64,000 bases of DNA. It comes from Xylogone sp. PMI_703. Its lineage: Eukaryota > Ascomycota > Leotiomycetes. Shown here piece after piece: positions 31,252-42,654 of this stretch. The DNA is taken from NCBI GenBank assembly GCA_021399445.1, contig JAJTUQ010000008.1, positions 992,001-1,056,000 of the forward strand, written 5' to 3'. The notes under the pieces are model-generated. The model was not told the DNA's origin and searched no databases. It saw only the letters and a list, made by a program, of their open reading frames with translations. How positions within the stretch are numbered: position 1 is the stretch's first letter; each line of letters starts with the position of its first letter. The translations under genes and the position numbers were made by a program.

Positions 31252-32264
31252 CTAAAACGACACTGGTATTTCCTCACTTTCCCAAATGTTGTCCAGCACT
31301 TTATAAATATTCTGACTAACATCTTTCCAGTCTTCTCGGCCCATTATCTCATCAAACACCGGCTCTGAGATGATAATAAACCGATGGCCAGCCCATTTGC
31401 CTTCTGTGTCTACGCAATTAGATCGCATTGAAGTGGATGGATCCTGAGACCAACAAATGCCAGTCATTGCCGCATCTCCAAGGCCCGGCCTTTCATAGCC
31501 ATAGCCTTTTTTCAGTTCTTTCCCCCAGAGTTCTTCACTAATTACATATTCCCGACTAGTCAAGTTTAGTAAGATGTGTCGTTGGTTCGACGGGAAGAAT
31601 TCTTCGAAAAGCCGGGAGTATTCCTCTTGAAAGGATTGCGCCTTGCTTGGCCACTGAGGTTTGAAATTCTTGAGGAAGGCTTCAGCAAAATCTGTCAATG
31701 ATAACGTTTCTCTGTATTGTGATTTATAAAGGGTGTCTGACGAGTACTGGTATCCTGGGGGTAGTTTGTTAGAGTAATCTCCAACACAGATGATACTTCG
31801 GTCGGCCCAAGTCCCAAGAAAGTGGTCAAACAATACTCGTATGAGGTCTGGGATATCATCTTTGTTAAAATAGTCTCCCAAACAAATACTGGTTTTGTAC
31901 CATGATCGGTAGTAGATTTTTTCAAACACCGTTGTAAGGTTCTCTTCGATTGCCGTAGTATCTTCGTCTCTTTGAGTCGGTGTCGGAGCCCGAAGTTCGT
32001 TTAGATAAGCTTTAAGTTTTTGCTCTATATTAATGTTTGTGATAAATCTGGACCGTCCGCTTACAAGCTCTCTTCTATATCATAGTTAATGATAGCTTTT
32101 TGTCTTGTGGGCTAGACTTACTGCTTATATAGCGGTACCATCAGTCGCTGTTGCAAATGTCGACCGGCATATCCGCCCGGTAGTATCTCGCCTAGTTTGC
32201 CACAAAGTGAAGTTCCCAATTGCTCTTTTTGATCCGGAGAGATAACCTTCCAGTATTGTCCCAT
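31252..32264 (-). CDS. MGQYW-family fungal protein
   Basis: Exon 1 (32122-32264) and exon 2 (31252-32074) join across a 47-bp intron (GTAAGT, TTAACTATG branch, ATATAG) to 321 aa. The protein opens MGQYWKVISPDQKEQLG and carries LGTWADRSIICVGDYSN and GKWAGHRFIII, all hallmarks of a widespread fungal family of unknown function in which MGQYWK is followed by a WAGD...GDY motif. Here the segment between them is longer and diverged (YLNELRAPTPTQRDEDT). The C-terminus is intact. No signal peptide or membrane span is present. It is convergent with the RING-patatin gene. Confidence 0.8.
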
Positions 32265-32528
32265 CTTTGAAACCGAAATTAGTCGGGTTATGAAGAAGGG
32301 TCTGTATCAAATTGAAATTGGAAGATAGCAAGATTGAGGAAGGGGTCGGGAGCTTGGCAGTGTCGACCACTTTCAAGGTATTTCCAATATTGTTGAGAGC
32401 GAAAGACTAAGGGGTTGGATCTCGAGATGGAGTCACTTTTATACTCTAACGACTAAACTTCAGCCGAACTTATGACGGCTGCGCCTCCAGCAGGCGGCCT
32501 CGTACTACTACAGTAAAGAGCGAAATGG

Positions 32529-32894
32529 ATGTCGCTTTTTTTTTTAGTTAATTGCTTTAACGAGATCCATTTTAGACGTCCTGTAGCTGTACGCACAGTG
32601 ATGGCAGCTCTTAATACCATTATGGACGCTTCGAATACCAGTTATCTAGTGTGCGCCATTCCGACCCCAGTCACTGTCTCAACGCTAGAGCCCTTACTTA
32701 GACGTGTAACGTCATCATTGCTATCAGCAAGCTCTTCACCGAATGACATAAGCTCTATGGGAAATAGTGGCGAAGCTCAGACACGAACATCTACGCGAAC
32801 TTCTAGTAGGAAATGCTTCTATGGGAAACCAAACAAGGTAGAAGGTAAATACTTCTGGATCCAACCGTGCGGCTTCGGAGGGCCCCCAAGATGA
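32529..32894 (+). CDS. Doubtful small ORF
   Basis: A 121-codon frame with Thr/Ser-rich middle and an end KCFYGKPNKVEGKYFWIQP. It lies in the upstream region of the MGQYW gene, opposite strand. The first codons overlap a T10 tract. It may be chance or a gene end lacking its upstream exons. Confidence 0.2.
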   Translation: MSLFFLVNCFNEIHFRRPVAVRTVMAALNTIMDASNTSYLVCAIPTPVTVSTLEPLLRRVTSSLLSASSSPNDISSMGNSGEAQTRTSTRTSSRKCFYGKPNKVEGKYFWIQPCGFGGPPR

Positions 32895-33632
32895 TTGAGT
32901 TTGTGAAATAGAGTAAACAATCTAGCTTGTCTGAAGAGGATCACACCTGAGACAGCAGTTTCGAATGTCTAATAAATTGTTCAATTAATGTTGATCCTGA
33001 GTTGTGAAAGAGGCGTACAAGAGATGGTACTTTATTAATAGTTACTATTTAGTCGTCTGTATGGAATCCCCCGCCCATATCATTTCGTTCCAAAAATACG
33101 ATTATGTGATTCAGTAAAAGTCGATGAAATCGCCATAAAAATCTTGTCAGGGCAAAGACCTGGACTACAGGAAGTTGAAAACGTGGAATTGAATTGATTA
33201 TCCTAAGTTCTTGCTACAGTACAATTTATAGTAGTAATCGAAACATAGGACTAAGAAGTGAATGCCCATTCAGTGTGGGGATTTGGAGAATCTCCAATAT
33301 TTGGAGGATTTAGTACGGTGGAGAGGTGTTATTCATGATCCACTTATCCAATATTTACGTATGGTTGCATAATTACCGGATTTGCTCTGACAAATCTATA
33401 ACTAATGATAGACAGCCCCCAACCATAAGTTCGCATAACCAATTACAGCCTGGAGGCTGTCCGCCGGTGTTGAAACGAAAAAATGAGGTTTCATAGGCCA
33501 TGCACGTTGGCCATAGCTAACACGTCGTGTATAATCTACAGGGTGGCTTTTTCTAGCTTGAGTCTCGACGGAAGAGGGGGTGTAGTATGTGATAATTAGG
33601 TACCAATACAGAAGAAAGCCACTTTTGAGCTT
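32895..33632. other. Transposon-derived spacer
   Basis: The stretch at 33450-33480 (GGAGGCTGTCCGC then GGTGTTGAAACGA) recurs at 49484-49512, indicating a shared repeat. No gene is visible otherwise. Confidence 0.4.
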
Positions 33633-34496
33633 ATGGCTAAGTATGCGAAGGAGCCTGAAACCAAGCCACCAGAGCCAGAATTACCTAAGATGGGTACTCC
33701 TAAAACTATACGACAAGTTCAGTACCAGATGGACGAGTTAAAAGGCAAGGTCATGGATGTTCTTAGCTCTCCTTCTCAGCGTAAGTTTGAGTCTTTTATA
33801 AAAGGCACTCATGCGGTATTAGAAGAAGGAGAGTACACTAAGTTTCAGCTGACTACTACGCATGAGAGGCTCAGGTAAATCATGATCAAGAAGCCTAATA
33901 ATCGCAAAAGGATTCAAAAAGGAGGGGAATTAACTGCAATGTGGGCAACATCTGCCGTAGAAGAGAGAGAGCGTAAGGAAGAGCAAAAGGAGGCCAAGAA
34001 GGAAGCTAGAATGCTGAAAAAGATAGCCAATCAGGAGAAGAAAGAGCAAAAGGCAGCTTGGGTAGCATGGTGCAAAAAAGGGAGGCTCAGAAAGAAGGCC
34101 TTGAAGGAGTGGAATGGTGTCCTAGGCGCTCCGGTATTAAATAAGGAGCATACTCCTCCACCATTCCCAGAACCCGGGAAAGAAACTCAAGGCCCCGAAT
34201 CGGCAAATACAGGCTTAGAAACGCAAATAGGGCTTCCAGAAGAGGTAGATATGGTAGCGCGGGGCAGGGAGATCATGCTGGGAGCAATACCTGTGCAAGC
34301 AAGGACCTCCTTTGGGGTGGCAGAGCAGGAAAAGGAGGAGGAGGATGAGGAGGAATATATAAGCTTAAATATTGGTGGAGATATTGGCTACGAATCTGGT
34401 GACTCAGAATCAAGCGATTCAAACGATTCAATTAATTCAATGCTAGGATCATCGGAATCAGACTTCTCGGAGGAAGGGGAATATTTTGTACTGTAA
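33633..34496 (+). pseudogene. Pogo/Fot1-type transposase C-terminal region with in-frame stop
   Basis: Two open frames in one phase are divided by a TAA at 33876-33878. Read through they give the usual tail of a fungal DDE_1 (pogo) transposase: TPKTIRQVQYQMDELKGKV, FESFIKGTHAVLEEGEY, RKRIQKGGELT, then a highly charged KEEQKEAKKEAR helix and an acidic end (EKEEEDEEEY, SGDSESSDSND). The catalytic DDE core and DNA-binding domains are absent upstream. The single stop could derive from CAA. It is followed by a 29-bp perfect palindrome at 34521-34549. Confidence 0.75.
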
Positions 34497-34520
34497 CTTA
34501 GTTGTTATGAAATCGATTTA

Positions 34521-34549
34521 TTTTTTGTATGCGAATCGCATACAAAAAA
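34521..34549. repeat. Perfect short palindrome, possible terminal element feature
   Basis: Fourteen bases (TTTTTTGTATGCGA) are followed by one base and their exact reverse complement. It begins 25 bp after the transposase stop and could be a termination hairpin or part of the old element's end. Confidence 0.6.
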
Positions 34550-35414
34550 AAAAAGTGTGGCATCCGCTTATCAGTGGCAACCGCTTCCCCCGACTAGGAG
34601 GGGAACGACTAGAAATGAAGGCCAATTAAGCGAGCAGACGATTAGGACCTGTTAATTCGAGAACAGCAAACAATGTAGCATAAATACCTTGCAGCAGATC
34701 CAGGGTCCCCCAACCCCGTCTTCCCTAGCCTTTGTAATAAGCTTACACATTATCGGAAACCGTTCGGTTGTTTATTTTTGTGAAAGTTTTAGGAGAAGAG
34801 GTATGTTGAAAAGCTAAATTAATTAGAAGGGGTGGAGGCTTTGAGGAGTATGGTGTTATTTATAATGTGTGGATAGTCATACTATACTCTTACATAGGCT
34901 AGGATTACCGTCATCCGCAAATAAACTTCAGGCTGACAAGGATACGCCGCCGATGAGATCCCAACGAGATGGTTGTTGTAGCACTCCACCCCTTAGCGCC
35001 AACAATTTGGACATGTACTAGCAGCTTTATGCATGCAAGTGTACATGTGGACAGAAATACTCAAAAATGGTGTAAGATCAGGCGCCAGGACGGTGAAAAA
35101 CAATCAAACACTAAACAGGCCGGCCAACTTACATCGTATCAAGTTTGCTGCCGATCTGTGTAGGGAATTCGATTTCAGTGTGGTAACATAGCAGGGGAAA
35201 TTTGAGTCGTAGTTGGCTGTAAACGTCGGGCTTACATGGGTAACATGACTCGCAAGATATCGTCCAAGGTATCCCTTCACAGTGAAGAGAGCCCAAGGAG
35301 TTCTCAGACGATTTAATTACAGAACTTGTGGTTCTAGCCTCCTTAACATTTTTCCATTGTCGGATCCCCATCTTGCTCAGTATCCCAATGTAGCGCTGTA
35401 GATACCTATGGTGG
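34550..35414. other. Intergenic, no gene supported
   Basis: ORFs of 64-80 codons on both strands show no recognisable features. Confidence 0.35.
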
Positions 35415-35585
35415 CTGATTTACTAGTGCGATTTGCCTGATCAGTTTCAGAATCAATTGATTCGTTCTTGTATATCTTTATGTCCATCGCGGTGACTAGG
35501 TACATGCATCCTTGAAAGTATCAAATGCCTGGTTTGAGCGATGCATATATTTTTTCAATAATGCTGATTTGAGTCGTTTTTTGCG
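35415..35585. repeat. Dispersed repeat X, copy 1
   Basis: Matches 49228-49410 in the same orientation with many substitutions and small indels (shared blocks include TTCCAGAATCAATTGAT-like and AAGTATCAAATGC). Probably a decayed transposable element piece. Confidence 0.7.
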
Positions 35586-37763
35586 TAATTCACACGACCA
35601 CTGGCGCCGCCAAATGAAACGTAATCTATTCTCATGCACACATCAGGCTGGGATTTAAGGCTCTCTCTGTCAATGCCACTGCTCTAATTAGATAATTAGT
35701 ATTATCGTGAAATTTTCCCTCGCAGATTTCTTACTCTCTAGCACGCGCGATTTCAGCCATTTCAGGTCCACAACTGTCAACAACTCCCATTTCATTACTG
35801 TTTGTCTCAATCATCGTGATACTATAGCCAATCAAGTCAGGTACGATCGACTTAGCCTGGTCTCGAGCTAAGAAAGGTCGCTCGTTCGCATCATATGAAC
35901 ACTAGAACGCCTCCTCTGCCTCCAAACCGGGCTCCCCATCCCCAATCATATCTCGCCAGCCACCGCGAAGTGATTTACGGGCCAGTGTCCCGAACGAGAG
36001 GTTTCTGCATGGACTGTAGCCTAGTAGGGAGCGTGTTTTTGCGCTACCCATTCTACCCCTAAGCAAATCCCTCTTACATGTATGTTTACTACAATAATAT
36101 CAGACATTAAGAAGGTTCGATCCAACCATTAAACTCCGTCGATCGCCACAATAACCTACAAATTTTGATAAGGGAGTATGAGCCGGTGAATTTCGACCAC
36201 TACTATCGAGGCAACTCATACCGTATAACCTCAAATACGGGGGAACTGAACTACAGGGATCGATGCACGCGATGCAAGCTACTGTTAACAAATCAAATGG
36301 CGTGTCTAGGGACTGACATGAAACGGCTTTGGATGGGTGCTTGAAACGAGATGTATGTAAGGCAGTATTGGTGTGAAACCTGAGCAAGAGGAGATGTGTA
36401 CCAACGTTGTTGGATAGCTGAGATTTTTATTCTGCGCTGAATGACTCTGTTTCAGAGTGATAGCGGCATATTAGAGTATGATAACTTACTGGTGCACTCA
36501 TCTACTCTGTCAGAAACCAGAGCAACAAATGGGAACCCATTCGCAGAGCATTCCGGCCCATTACAGCATAACCCAGCCGCCAATTCTGGGCTCGCCAGCC
36601 GTCAGGGCAGCTTATACCATTGGTTATGGACTAAAGCGTTGAAGAACACCCTAACAAGCCATATACCCCATATCTGTTACGAACCTGTGATCATTACGGT
36701 GGCAACATGTGCTATCACCATAAAGACCACAAAGGACATATTCAGTACATTTAGGGGGACCGCAAATCCGCAACCTGGCATGACTTCTGATAGGCTACGT
36801 CTAAACCCAGTTCCGACAATGTAAAATATAGTCTAAACTTTACCATGAGTTCTCCTATTACCCCCCAGTTCACCAACTAGGGGAGACTAGAACACTGGCA
36901 GAAGCTGAGGTGATTAGATGACTATACTATATAATCAATGATGATCGCGCAATGAGGTGCGTTAAAAATTATCTATAAATTCGAGGTCTTTATTGCTTAA
37001 CTCACTTTTTTTATATACTCAGCTCAATCGCGATGTTAATCCTCGACCTTTCTAACCTCGAAACTTTAGAAGATATCTCTAATATTGCTTCATATGTCGA
37101 ACCAGAAGCGCATCGTGCAATATAGTTGTAGGACCCATTGGGATTACAAGAGCCATTCGTTCCATTTGTCTCATTCGCTCCATCTTGTATATCACATCAG
37201 CTAGGCTGGTTGTTGATCCACACTCTCTTTGATATTGCTAGATTTGCCAATACGATCATCTAAATAGTGATGGCTAGACACGGGGCCCCAGAATATCATG
37301 ATCTTTGAGGGATAAGGCAAATCTGAACTAGTTGTAAGATCCTTTTTAGTATTTAGTGCCACCGGATGTTACCCTAATAGCCAAAGCTTAAAGCCTGGGA
37401 ATTTAGAAGACGAACTAGACTTTTGAGCCTTCAAGCGGGCCGACAGAGAAAGCAATGAAATCCTATAGCTTACATATAAAGAACATTTTAATTCATATAT
37501 TGCAATGAAAAGATCTTTGACGTACTGATATAATTAGGCAGTATAAGATTAACTATATTACTATATTTAAGTTAAAAGCTAAGATACAATGTAATTGCTG
37601 GCATTGTGTTGCAAAAGGATGATTTTGCACAATCTCATTAGGAATTGCTTAACAGCAATCCTCCGCATGTAATCTCTTCCCTACATCAGCAATCATCACG
37701 TAATATCTCTGACAATTCTAAATGTAACTACGTTTCCCAACAACGCCCTGCCCTAGAACCTAA
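35586..37763. other. Gene-poor region
   Basis: Two weak ORFs were noted: 35895-36062 (+, 55 codons, Pro-rich start) and 36441-36824 (+, 127 codons). Neither has a recognisable motif, splice partner or homologue in the window. Confidence 0.35.
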
Positions 37764-38596
37764 TTAACAATTGAATGTTATATCTATAATGGCTTGCACG
37801 GGCTGCGAGCAGGTGAATGACGCATTCTCATCATATGCATAGCTATATGCATGTGGGCACGCAGTCTTAAACCACTGGCTGCTGGGAGGACAAATTTTGG
37901 GATCGCTGAATTGACCTCTACAACAAGCCTGATCGCTGTCATACAGAGAACAATCCGACAGACATCCGATTATCTGACTACTATTGGAATCACATAAAGG
38001 ATCAGGAGTGCTATTTCTTAATAATATATTATCTATGGGGCATAGGTAGCCGTCCCCAATAGAATCTAAGAATGGCGGGACAGAGCAAGAGACCGCTTTG
38101 CAGTCCGGGTCCTGTAGCGTTGCTGTGATTCCGAGAGTATACGCGTCCACTAGCTTCAACGTTAATTGCAAGCATAGCTCTCTAGCATAGTGACTTACAA
38201 CTTACCTAGGCTAATATCGTACCATGCTGTTTGAATCTCCTGGCCCTGCTCATTCTCGCTCTTGTTGCCGATAGTGATTTCAAAGAGTGTTGTGTCGTCA
38301 GCAGATTTGCCCCAGCAGCTAGCCGCTCCACAATCACCTAGCTCACAACTAGTGCCATCAGGAAGGCAGTACTGCCTGGGCCAGACCCGACCCGACCATG
38401 GAGCAGTTATTGGGAGAGCAGTAAAGGTGGAATTAGGTGGTAGCGCTAACCCAGCAGGGAGAGGATCCTGAAGACTGGAGGAATTTCCAGTAATGGATGG
38501 CCAGATGGTTTGGTTGCAGAGATTTCCAAAATGGAAAGTCACGTCGGCGTTGCTTAGGGTCAGCACGACCAGTATCGCAAGGATATAGAAATGCAT
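37764..38596 (-). CDS. Secreted thaumatin-like protein
   Basis: Exon 1 (38206-38596) and exon 2 (37764-38149) join in phase (G|TG) to 258 aa; the 56-bp intron has GTAAGT and ends GCTAG. A signal peptide (MHFYILAILVVLTLS) is followed by the thaumatin-family sequence: FHFGNLCNQTIWPSI, PWSGRVWPRQYC, CELGDCGAASCWG, AWYDISL-VDAYTLG, C...C pairs through the middle and ACPHAYSYAYDENASFTC near the end. Many cysteines fit the family's disulfide-bonded fold. In plants these are defence proteins and some fungal members cleave beta-1,3-glucan; in fungi roles in wall remodelling are proposed. The gene looks intact and stands alone. Confidence 0.9.
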
Positions 38597-38629
38597 GTCG
38601 AGTTATCTTATAAATTCGCCTTTCGGTAT

Positions 38630-38641
38630 GGGCTTATATAG
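38630..38641 (-). promoter_or_regulatory. TATA box of the thaumatin-like gene
   Basis: CCTATATAAGCC on the minus strand lies about 36-45 bp before the ATG at 38596, a good position for a core promoter with a short 5' UTR. Confidence 0.5.
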
Positions 38642-38976
38642 GGTTTGAAGGCCAGCCAAATACAGACCTATCACCAAATACAGACATAGACCACCAAAAA
38701 TAGATCCAACAATTTACAAGGACTATTCAGATTATGGTTTTACGTTATTCACAAGAATTCTCCATGAGTGACAAAGTCACTAGTTATGAGCGATCTGGCG
38801 CACGTGGAAGGGCCGTCTTGGAAGAGGGAAATAGTTTACTCCTTACTTTCCGCCTACGTGTTGTTACTCCTTCCTGTGAGTAGACGCATACAATCTTAGT
38901 GCGGATGCTCCTGCCCAAGTTAAGAGCAACTATAATCTAGACTACGGTGCAATGGGCTGTTGGGCAACGATGTCAC

Positions 38977-39172
38977 CTAGATCCATGGAGGGTGTGATCC
39001 ATCGGACTCCTTGTAGATACCCCAGAATGCTAGCCAGTGCCTTTCTACAACGACTACCTTTTTAACTACCTTATAGAGACCTACCTTTTTAGCTACCTTA
39101 TAGAGACTCGTTTTGATAGCGATGATAGCTCGTAATAATTCATTCACAACCATAATTGTCTCGTTCCATTTT
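38977..39172 (-). pseudogene. Type A coiled-coil gene, 3' relic
   Basis: The minus strand matches the last half of the 16959 and 22580 genes (KWNETIMVVNELL through the KSDG/HPPWI tail and TAG). A roughly 25-bp block around the KVAKK codons is tandemly duplicated (AGCTACCTTATAGAGAC repeated at 39062-39113), which breaks the frame. The 5' half is missing; the match ends where the BTB relic begins. Confidence 0.65.
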
Positions 39173-39190
39173 TCTTCAAAGCTTGTGAAA

Positions 39191-39880
39191 ATGAATCTAA
39201 ACGATGTAACGTTATCATGCTTTACTGAATCTCAGTATAGAAAATCAGATCCCGCTGTTAAGGTACGCTTAAAGGGAGGGGCCTCGCTCTTTGTGCACAA
39301 AGATATCCTGTGTCAGCACCCGTCACGTCTAAACGAATTAATACAAAGCGGAGAGTAGTCTCTTCTAAATCTTCCAGACATAGAAGTGGATGCTTTCAAC
39401 TTGATCAATAGATTCCTTTGTGGAGATAGTATTATCGATACCTTAACGGAAAATTTCGAATCCTTCGCACCTCACATGATGACTATATGGCGCCTTGCAG
39501 TCGAATGGGAGATGATTCCGCTATGTGAGGATGTTCTTACTTATACGGCGTCGACGTCGAATACAGAGACTGTTATCGAGGCTTGGAACATAGCCCATGA
39601 GGTCCTTGGGGATGAAAGTGAGACGTTTCGAAGGCTCCAATCAGTGTTGAATAAAATCACAGAGGCACGTAAGTTTTCTATCGTTTTTTGCTGCTGTAAT
39701 TATGGCTATCTTTAACAATTTTTAGCGTGTATGATGGATGGAAAGATAATATCCAGCGACTCTGCTTCCCGGATTACAATCTGCTTACTGTCTGGCGAGA
39801 AAGCAGCGATTAAACTTCTCATATTTGCACAGGTGGTGGGGGACATCTGCATGGTCGGGGGCGAGCTATACGGTGTTTAG
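39191..39880 (+). pseudogene. BTB/POZ-domain gene with one in-frame stop
   Basis: From ATG 39191 the frame reads a fungal BTB pattern: SDPAVKVRLKGGASLFVHKDIL, HPSRLNELIQSGE, then TAG (39356-39358) and in the same phase LLNLPDIEVDAFNLINRFL. A GTAAGT intron from about 39669 to 39725 joins to a second exon starting PCMMDGKIISS. BTB domains mediate dimerisation and cullin-3 recruitment; fungal single-domain versions are numerous and mostly uncharacterised. The stop may be a C-to-T change of CAG. The last codons run into a Tc1/mariner relic, so the true 3' end is lost. Confidence 0.6.
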
Positions 39881-39975
39881 AGCCTGATTTTCTGAATGCT
39901 CGTCGTACTGTTCTGGTTGAAGCTCGGATTCCTAGTTGTGCTCCAACTTGCTTAAATGTAAGGCGACATGTGCTA
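39830..39975 (-). pseudogene. Tc1/mariner transposase helix-turn-helix relic
   Basis: The minus frame contains TCRLTFKQVGAQLGIRA followed by STRTVRRAFRKSGSKHRIARP, the second helix-turn-helix of Tc1-type transposases (pattern: I-S..TVRR.L...G...R.AR.KP). The DDE catalytic part would lie to the left, where the BTB relic is, so this is a truncated insertion. Confidence 0.65.
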
Positions 39976-40109
39976 TAGTCTTTTGAAATGAAACCGAATA
40001 ATTCAGATTGCTTCGGCAGACAACATCTCTTGATGAAACCTTTTAATTGTATGAGGTCGGTGATTAGAAATATCAGGGCATATATATTGTATGATTGATC
40101 TTGGAACAC

Positions 40110-42160
40110 CTATTTGTTTTGAGATTTTTCTGGAAGATGAGCTCTGACTGGCTGTAAAACGGATTATAATTGGTGTAGGTTTCTTTCAGTTGCCATAATC
40201 TCCTATCCTTGGAGGTGTAGACTAAATATATGTCTGTCGTATTCTATAAAATAAGAATATGGATTGTATTAGATTTTGAAAAGGGGGTGGTCTTAAATTA
40301 CATCTAATTTTATGCGGACGCGACGCGAGGTGGTGAGTTTGCGGCGGCCCCTACACCCACATCATTGTAGATAGCCTTTAGGGGGTCCTGGAATCATCCT
40401 TCGGTCTATAAATCGTACGGTAAATATTTCATAGGATAGTCGCTCGACTGCAGCTCAGACATATTAGGGGGATGCATGTGTACAGATGAGCGATAATTTT
40501 TGGATTAATGAGATCATAGGTGATTTCAGCACAGCATGCCGTACTGTAACGTGCACTGTTTCACGCGAATATTGAATTTAATTACTCATCAAATGATTTT
40601 CCTCAATTTACGACATTCTGGAAGTGATCATATTGCCTAATATGGAAAAGACCACGACCTAGCTATCTGAATAATGTGTTGCCCCTGTACACAGGGCAGG
40701 GATGGTTGGCAGTATGAAAATGGTCTCTGGTAGTGGCTGTCTATGTGCCTCCATTTTAAGGGCTGCGATATTGCCCATATAACTGTATGCTGGATTGTTC
40801 GGCTTTGCCTGTAATCGTAAGTATCAAGGTTATCGTTCACACTATTTGAGATGCAGATTATCGTCTTGGTCGGAAAGGATTCTGTAGAGCGTTATTTGCA
40901 ATGGAATCTAGCAAGAAGGGAACAGAGATTAGCAAGAAGGGAAAGGCGAAAAAGTTTTCTACAAAAGTTTATGTCTTTCAAACGGTTTTCGGACGTTGAT
41001 CACCACAACTCGCAATGTGATGATCATCAGCACAGCAATACTGCCCTGCCACGTTATGAGTCAATATCGCCTTTGATGCTTGATCGGGGGTAGCAAAATG
41101 AACGCCGAAATCCAGGACATATCTCAGCTGAGGCAGGAAAAGGTTTTCACCAATATATGAGCTAATATTATTGTCTTTTCCAGGATGGCTGCACTAGAAT
41201 TAGTTAAGTGTAATCGAATCCATACTGTATCGCACGGTGTTATTGGCATCCACTAGTTAGCTAAATCTGATTTACATCACACTTTCCTGTTATAAATAAC
41301 TTGTTTCGTGAATTTTTTACTTTCCCAATCATCACACAATCGTGCACTTTTACATAGCTTTACCAATGCTGTGGGGCATCACATAATCCTGAGTATTCTA
41401 AGTTAACGATAACTGAAAAAGATGCTCTAGACAATAAACCCTAACATATTTGAAAATTTACCTGTTATTTTGAAACACCTAATTACAAGTCAAAAACAAT
41501 GGGCTATACTTACCTCGATATAAGATACAGAATACGCTGTGTCCAGTTTCAATTTCCGCGTCTTATCTTCGTTAAGGATGGTTATAAATCGGGCTATACT
41601 TGTGATAAGCTTATTAATCAGCCATGGATTTGCTCCCTCTGTAGCTGGGAGTGGAGTCCCGGCAGATGCAATAATACAAATTCAATATAATGATGACTAG
41701 GCCTACTCCGACCCATGAAACTTTCATCACAACCAGCTTTCAGTCAACTCAGGATACTTTAGGCACTGGCACAACGTCTGTATTTCCAACACTAAACTAT
41801 ATCTCAAGTCCAAAACCCCCCTGTAACGTGCCGCCGGTATTTGGAGTGAGTCGAACAAAATTGTTAAACTCCACGTCTGGCATTCAGCATCTCTATCCGA
41901 CAGCAAAAAATTCTTCCTGGATAGCCGGTTCTTCTGTAGCTACCCAGAATTTGCTAGGATCTGCAATTTCTCAAATTAATCATAGCGGCGCTACGGTCAC
42001 AACATCTAGGTATTGGGGGTTTCTATGGGCAGTAGGCGAAATCGGATTGAGTATATTATGTTAGTAGTTATTGTGAAAATCTTAGATAATTAATGTGTTA
42101 TTTAGTATAGGACCTATAACTACAATCTTGGTTGTTCATATCGACAGCCATGTTCTTCGT
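40110..42160. other. Gene-poor region with weak ORFs
   Basis: Two plus-strand frames are possible gene pieces: 40851-41093 (80 codons, very basic start, then a Pro-Tyr-Glu LPRYESISPL tail like the cytosolic end of fungal membrane proteins) and 41690-42064 (124 codons, Ser/Thr-rich with many N-x-S/T sites). I could not link them into one spliced gene. Confidence 0.3.
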
Positions 42161-42163
42161 CTT

Positions 42164-42183
42164 ATGATGATGATGATGATGAT
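42164..42183. repeat. ATG trinucleotide microsatellite
   Basis: About six to seven perfect ATG/GAT units. Confidence 0.9.
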
Positions 42184-42654
42184 TCATTTACGCCCGGAAT
42201 CGGGCGGAGCCCATAAGCAGTCATCGAAAATTGCTAGCTTATGCCTGCAATAGAATAACTCTAATTTTTCTTCCTACAACAAATATAATGCAGGCGCTGA
42301 CTTTAAACTCCAAATAAATCTTTTATGTAACCTCTAGGATTTATCCAGGAAGCATTCACAGCGGTCTGGCAGGATACTGTACACATTATTTAGATAAGAG
42401 CCAAAATAACTTAAACTATTAGCTAGGGAGATAGTTAAGCGTTACTAAGCTCGAGCATTACCATTTTTACCGCTGTACCTCCGTAAGCACACTACATCTG
42501 TTTAAGTGATTTGAGATATATAATACTCTTAAAGCATTCATTCTAGGTTATTCACTCGTCTTTCCTCATCAAGAGATAGCGCGTATTTTAAGGGTTCTCA
42601 CGATAAAAGAATTCATTATAAATCAAGACGGTAATCAAAAGTCCAATGACATAT

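Noticed and set aside
36100..36130. tRNA T-arm-like GGTTCGATCC
   Set aside because: No matching stems or anticodon arm could be built around it; other TTCGA-like sites (for example 11212) also failed.
39819..40109. Stand-alone 96-aa gene
   Set aside because: The middle is a Tc1/mariner helix-turn-helix segment; the ends are chance extensions.
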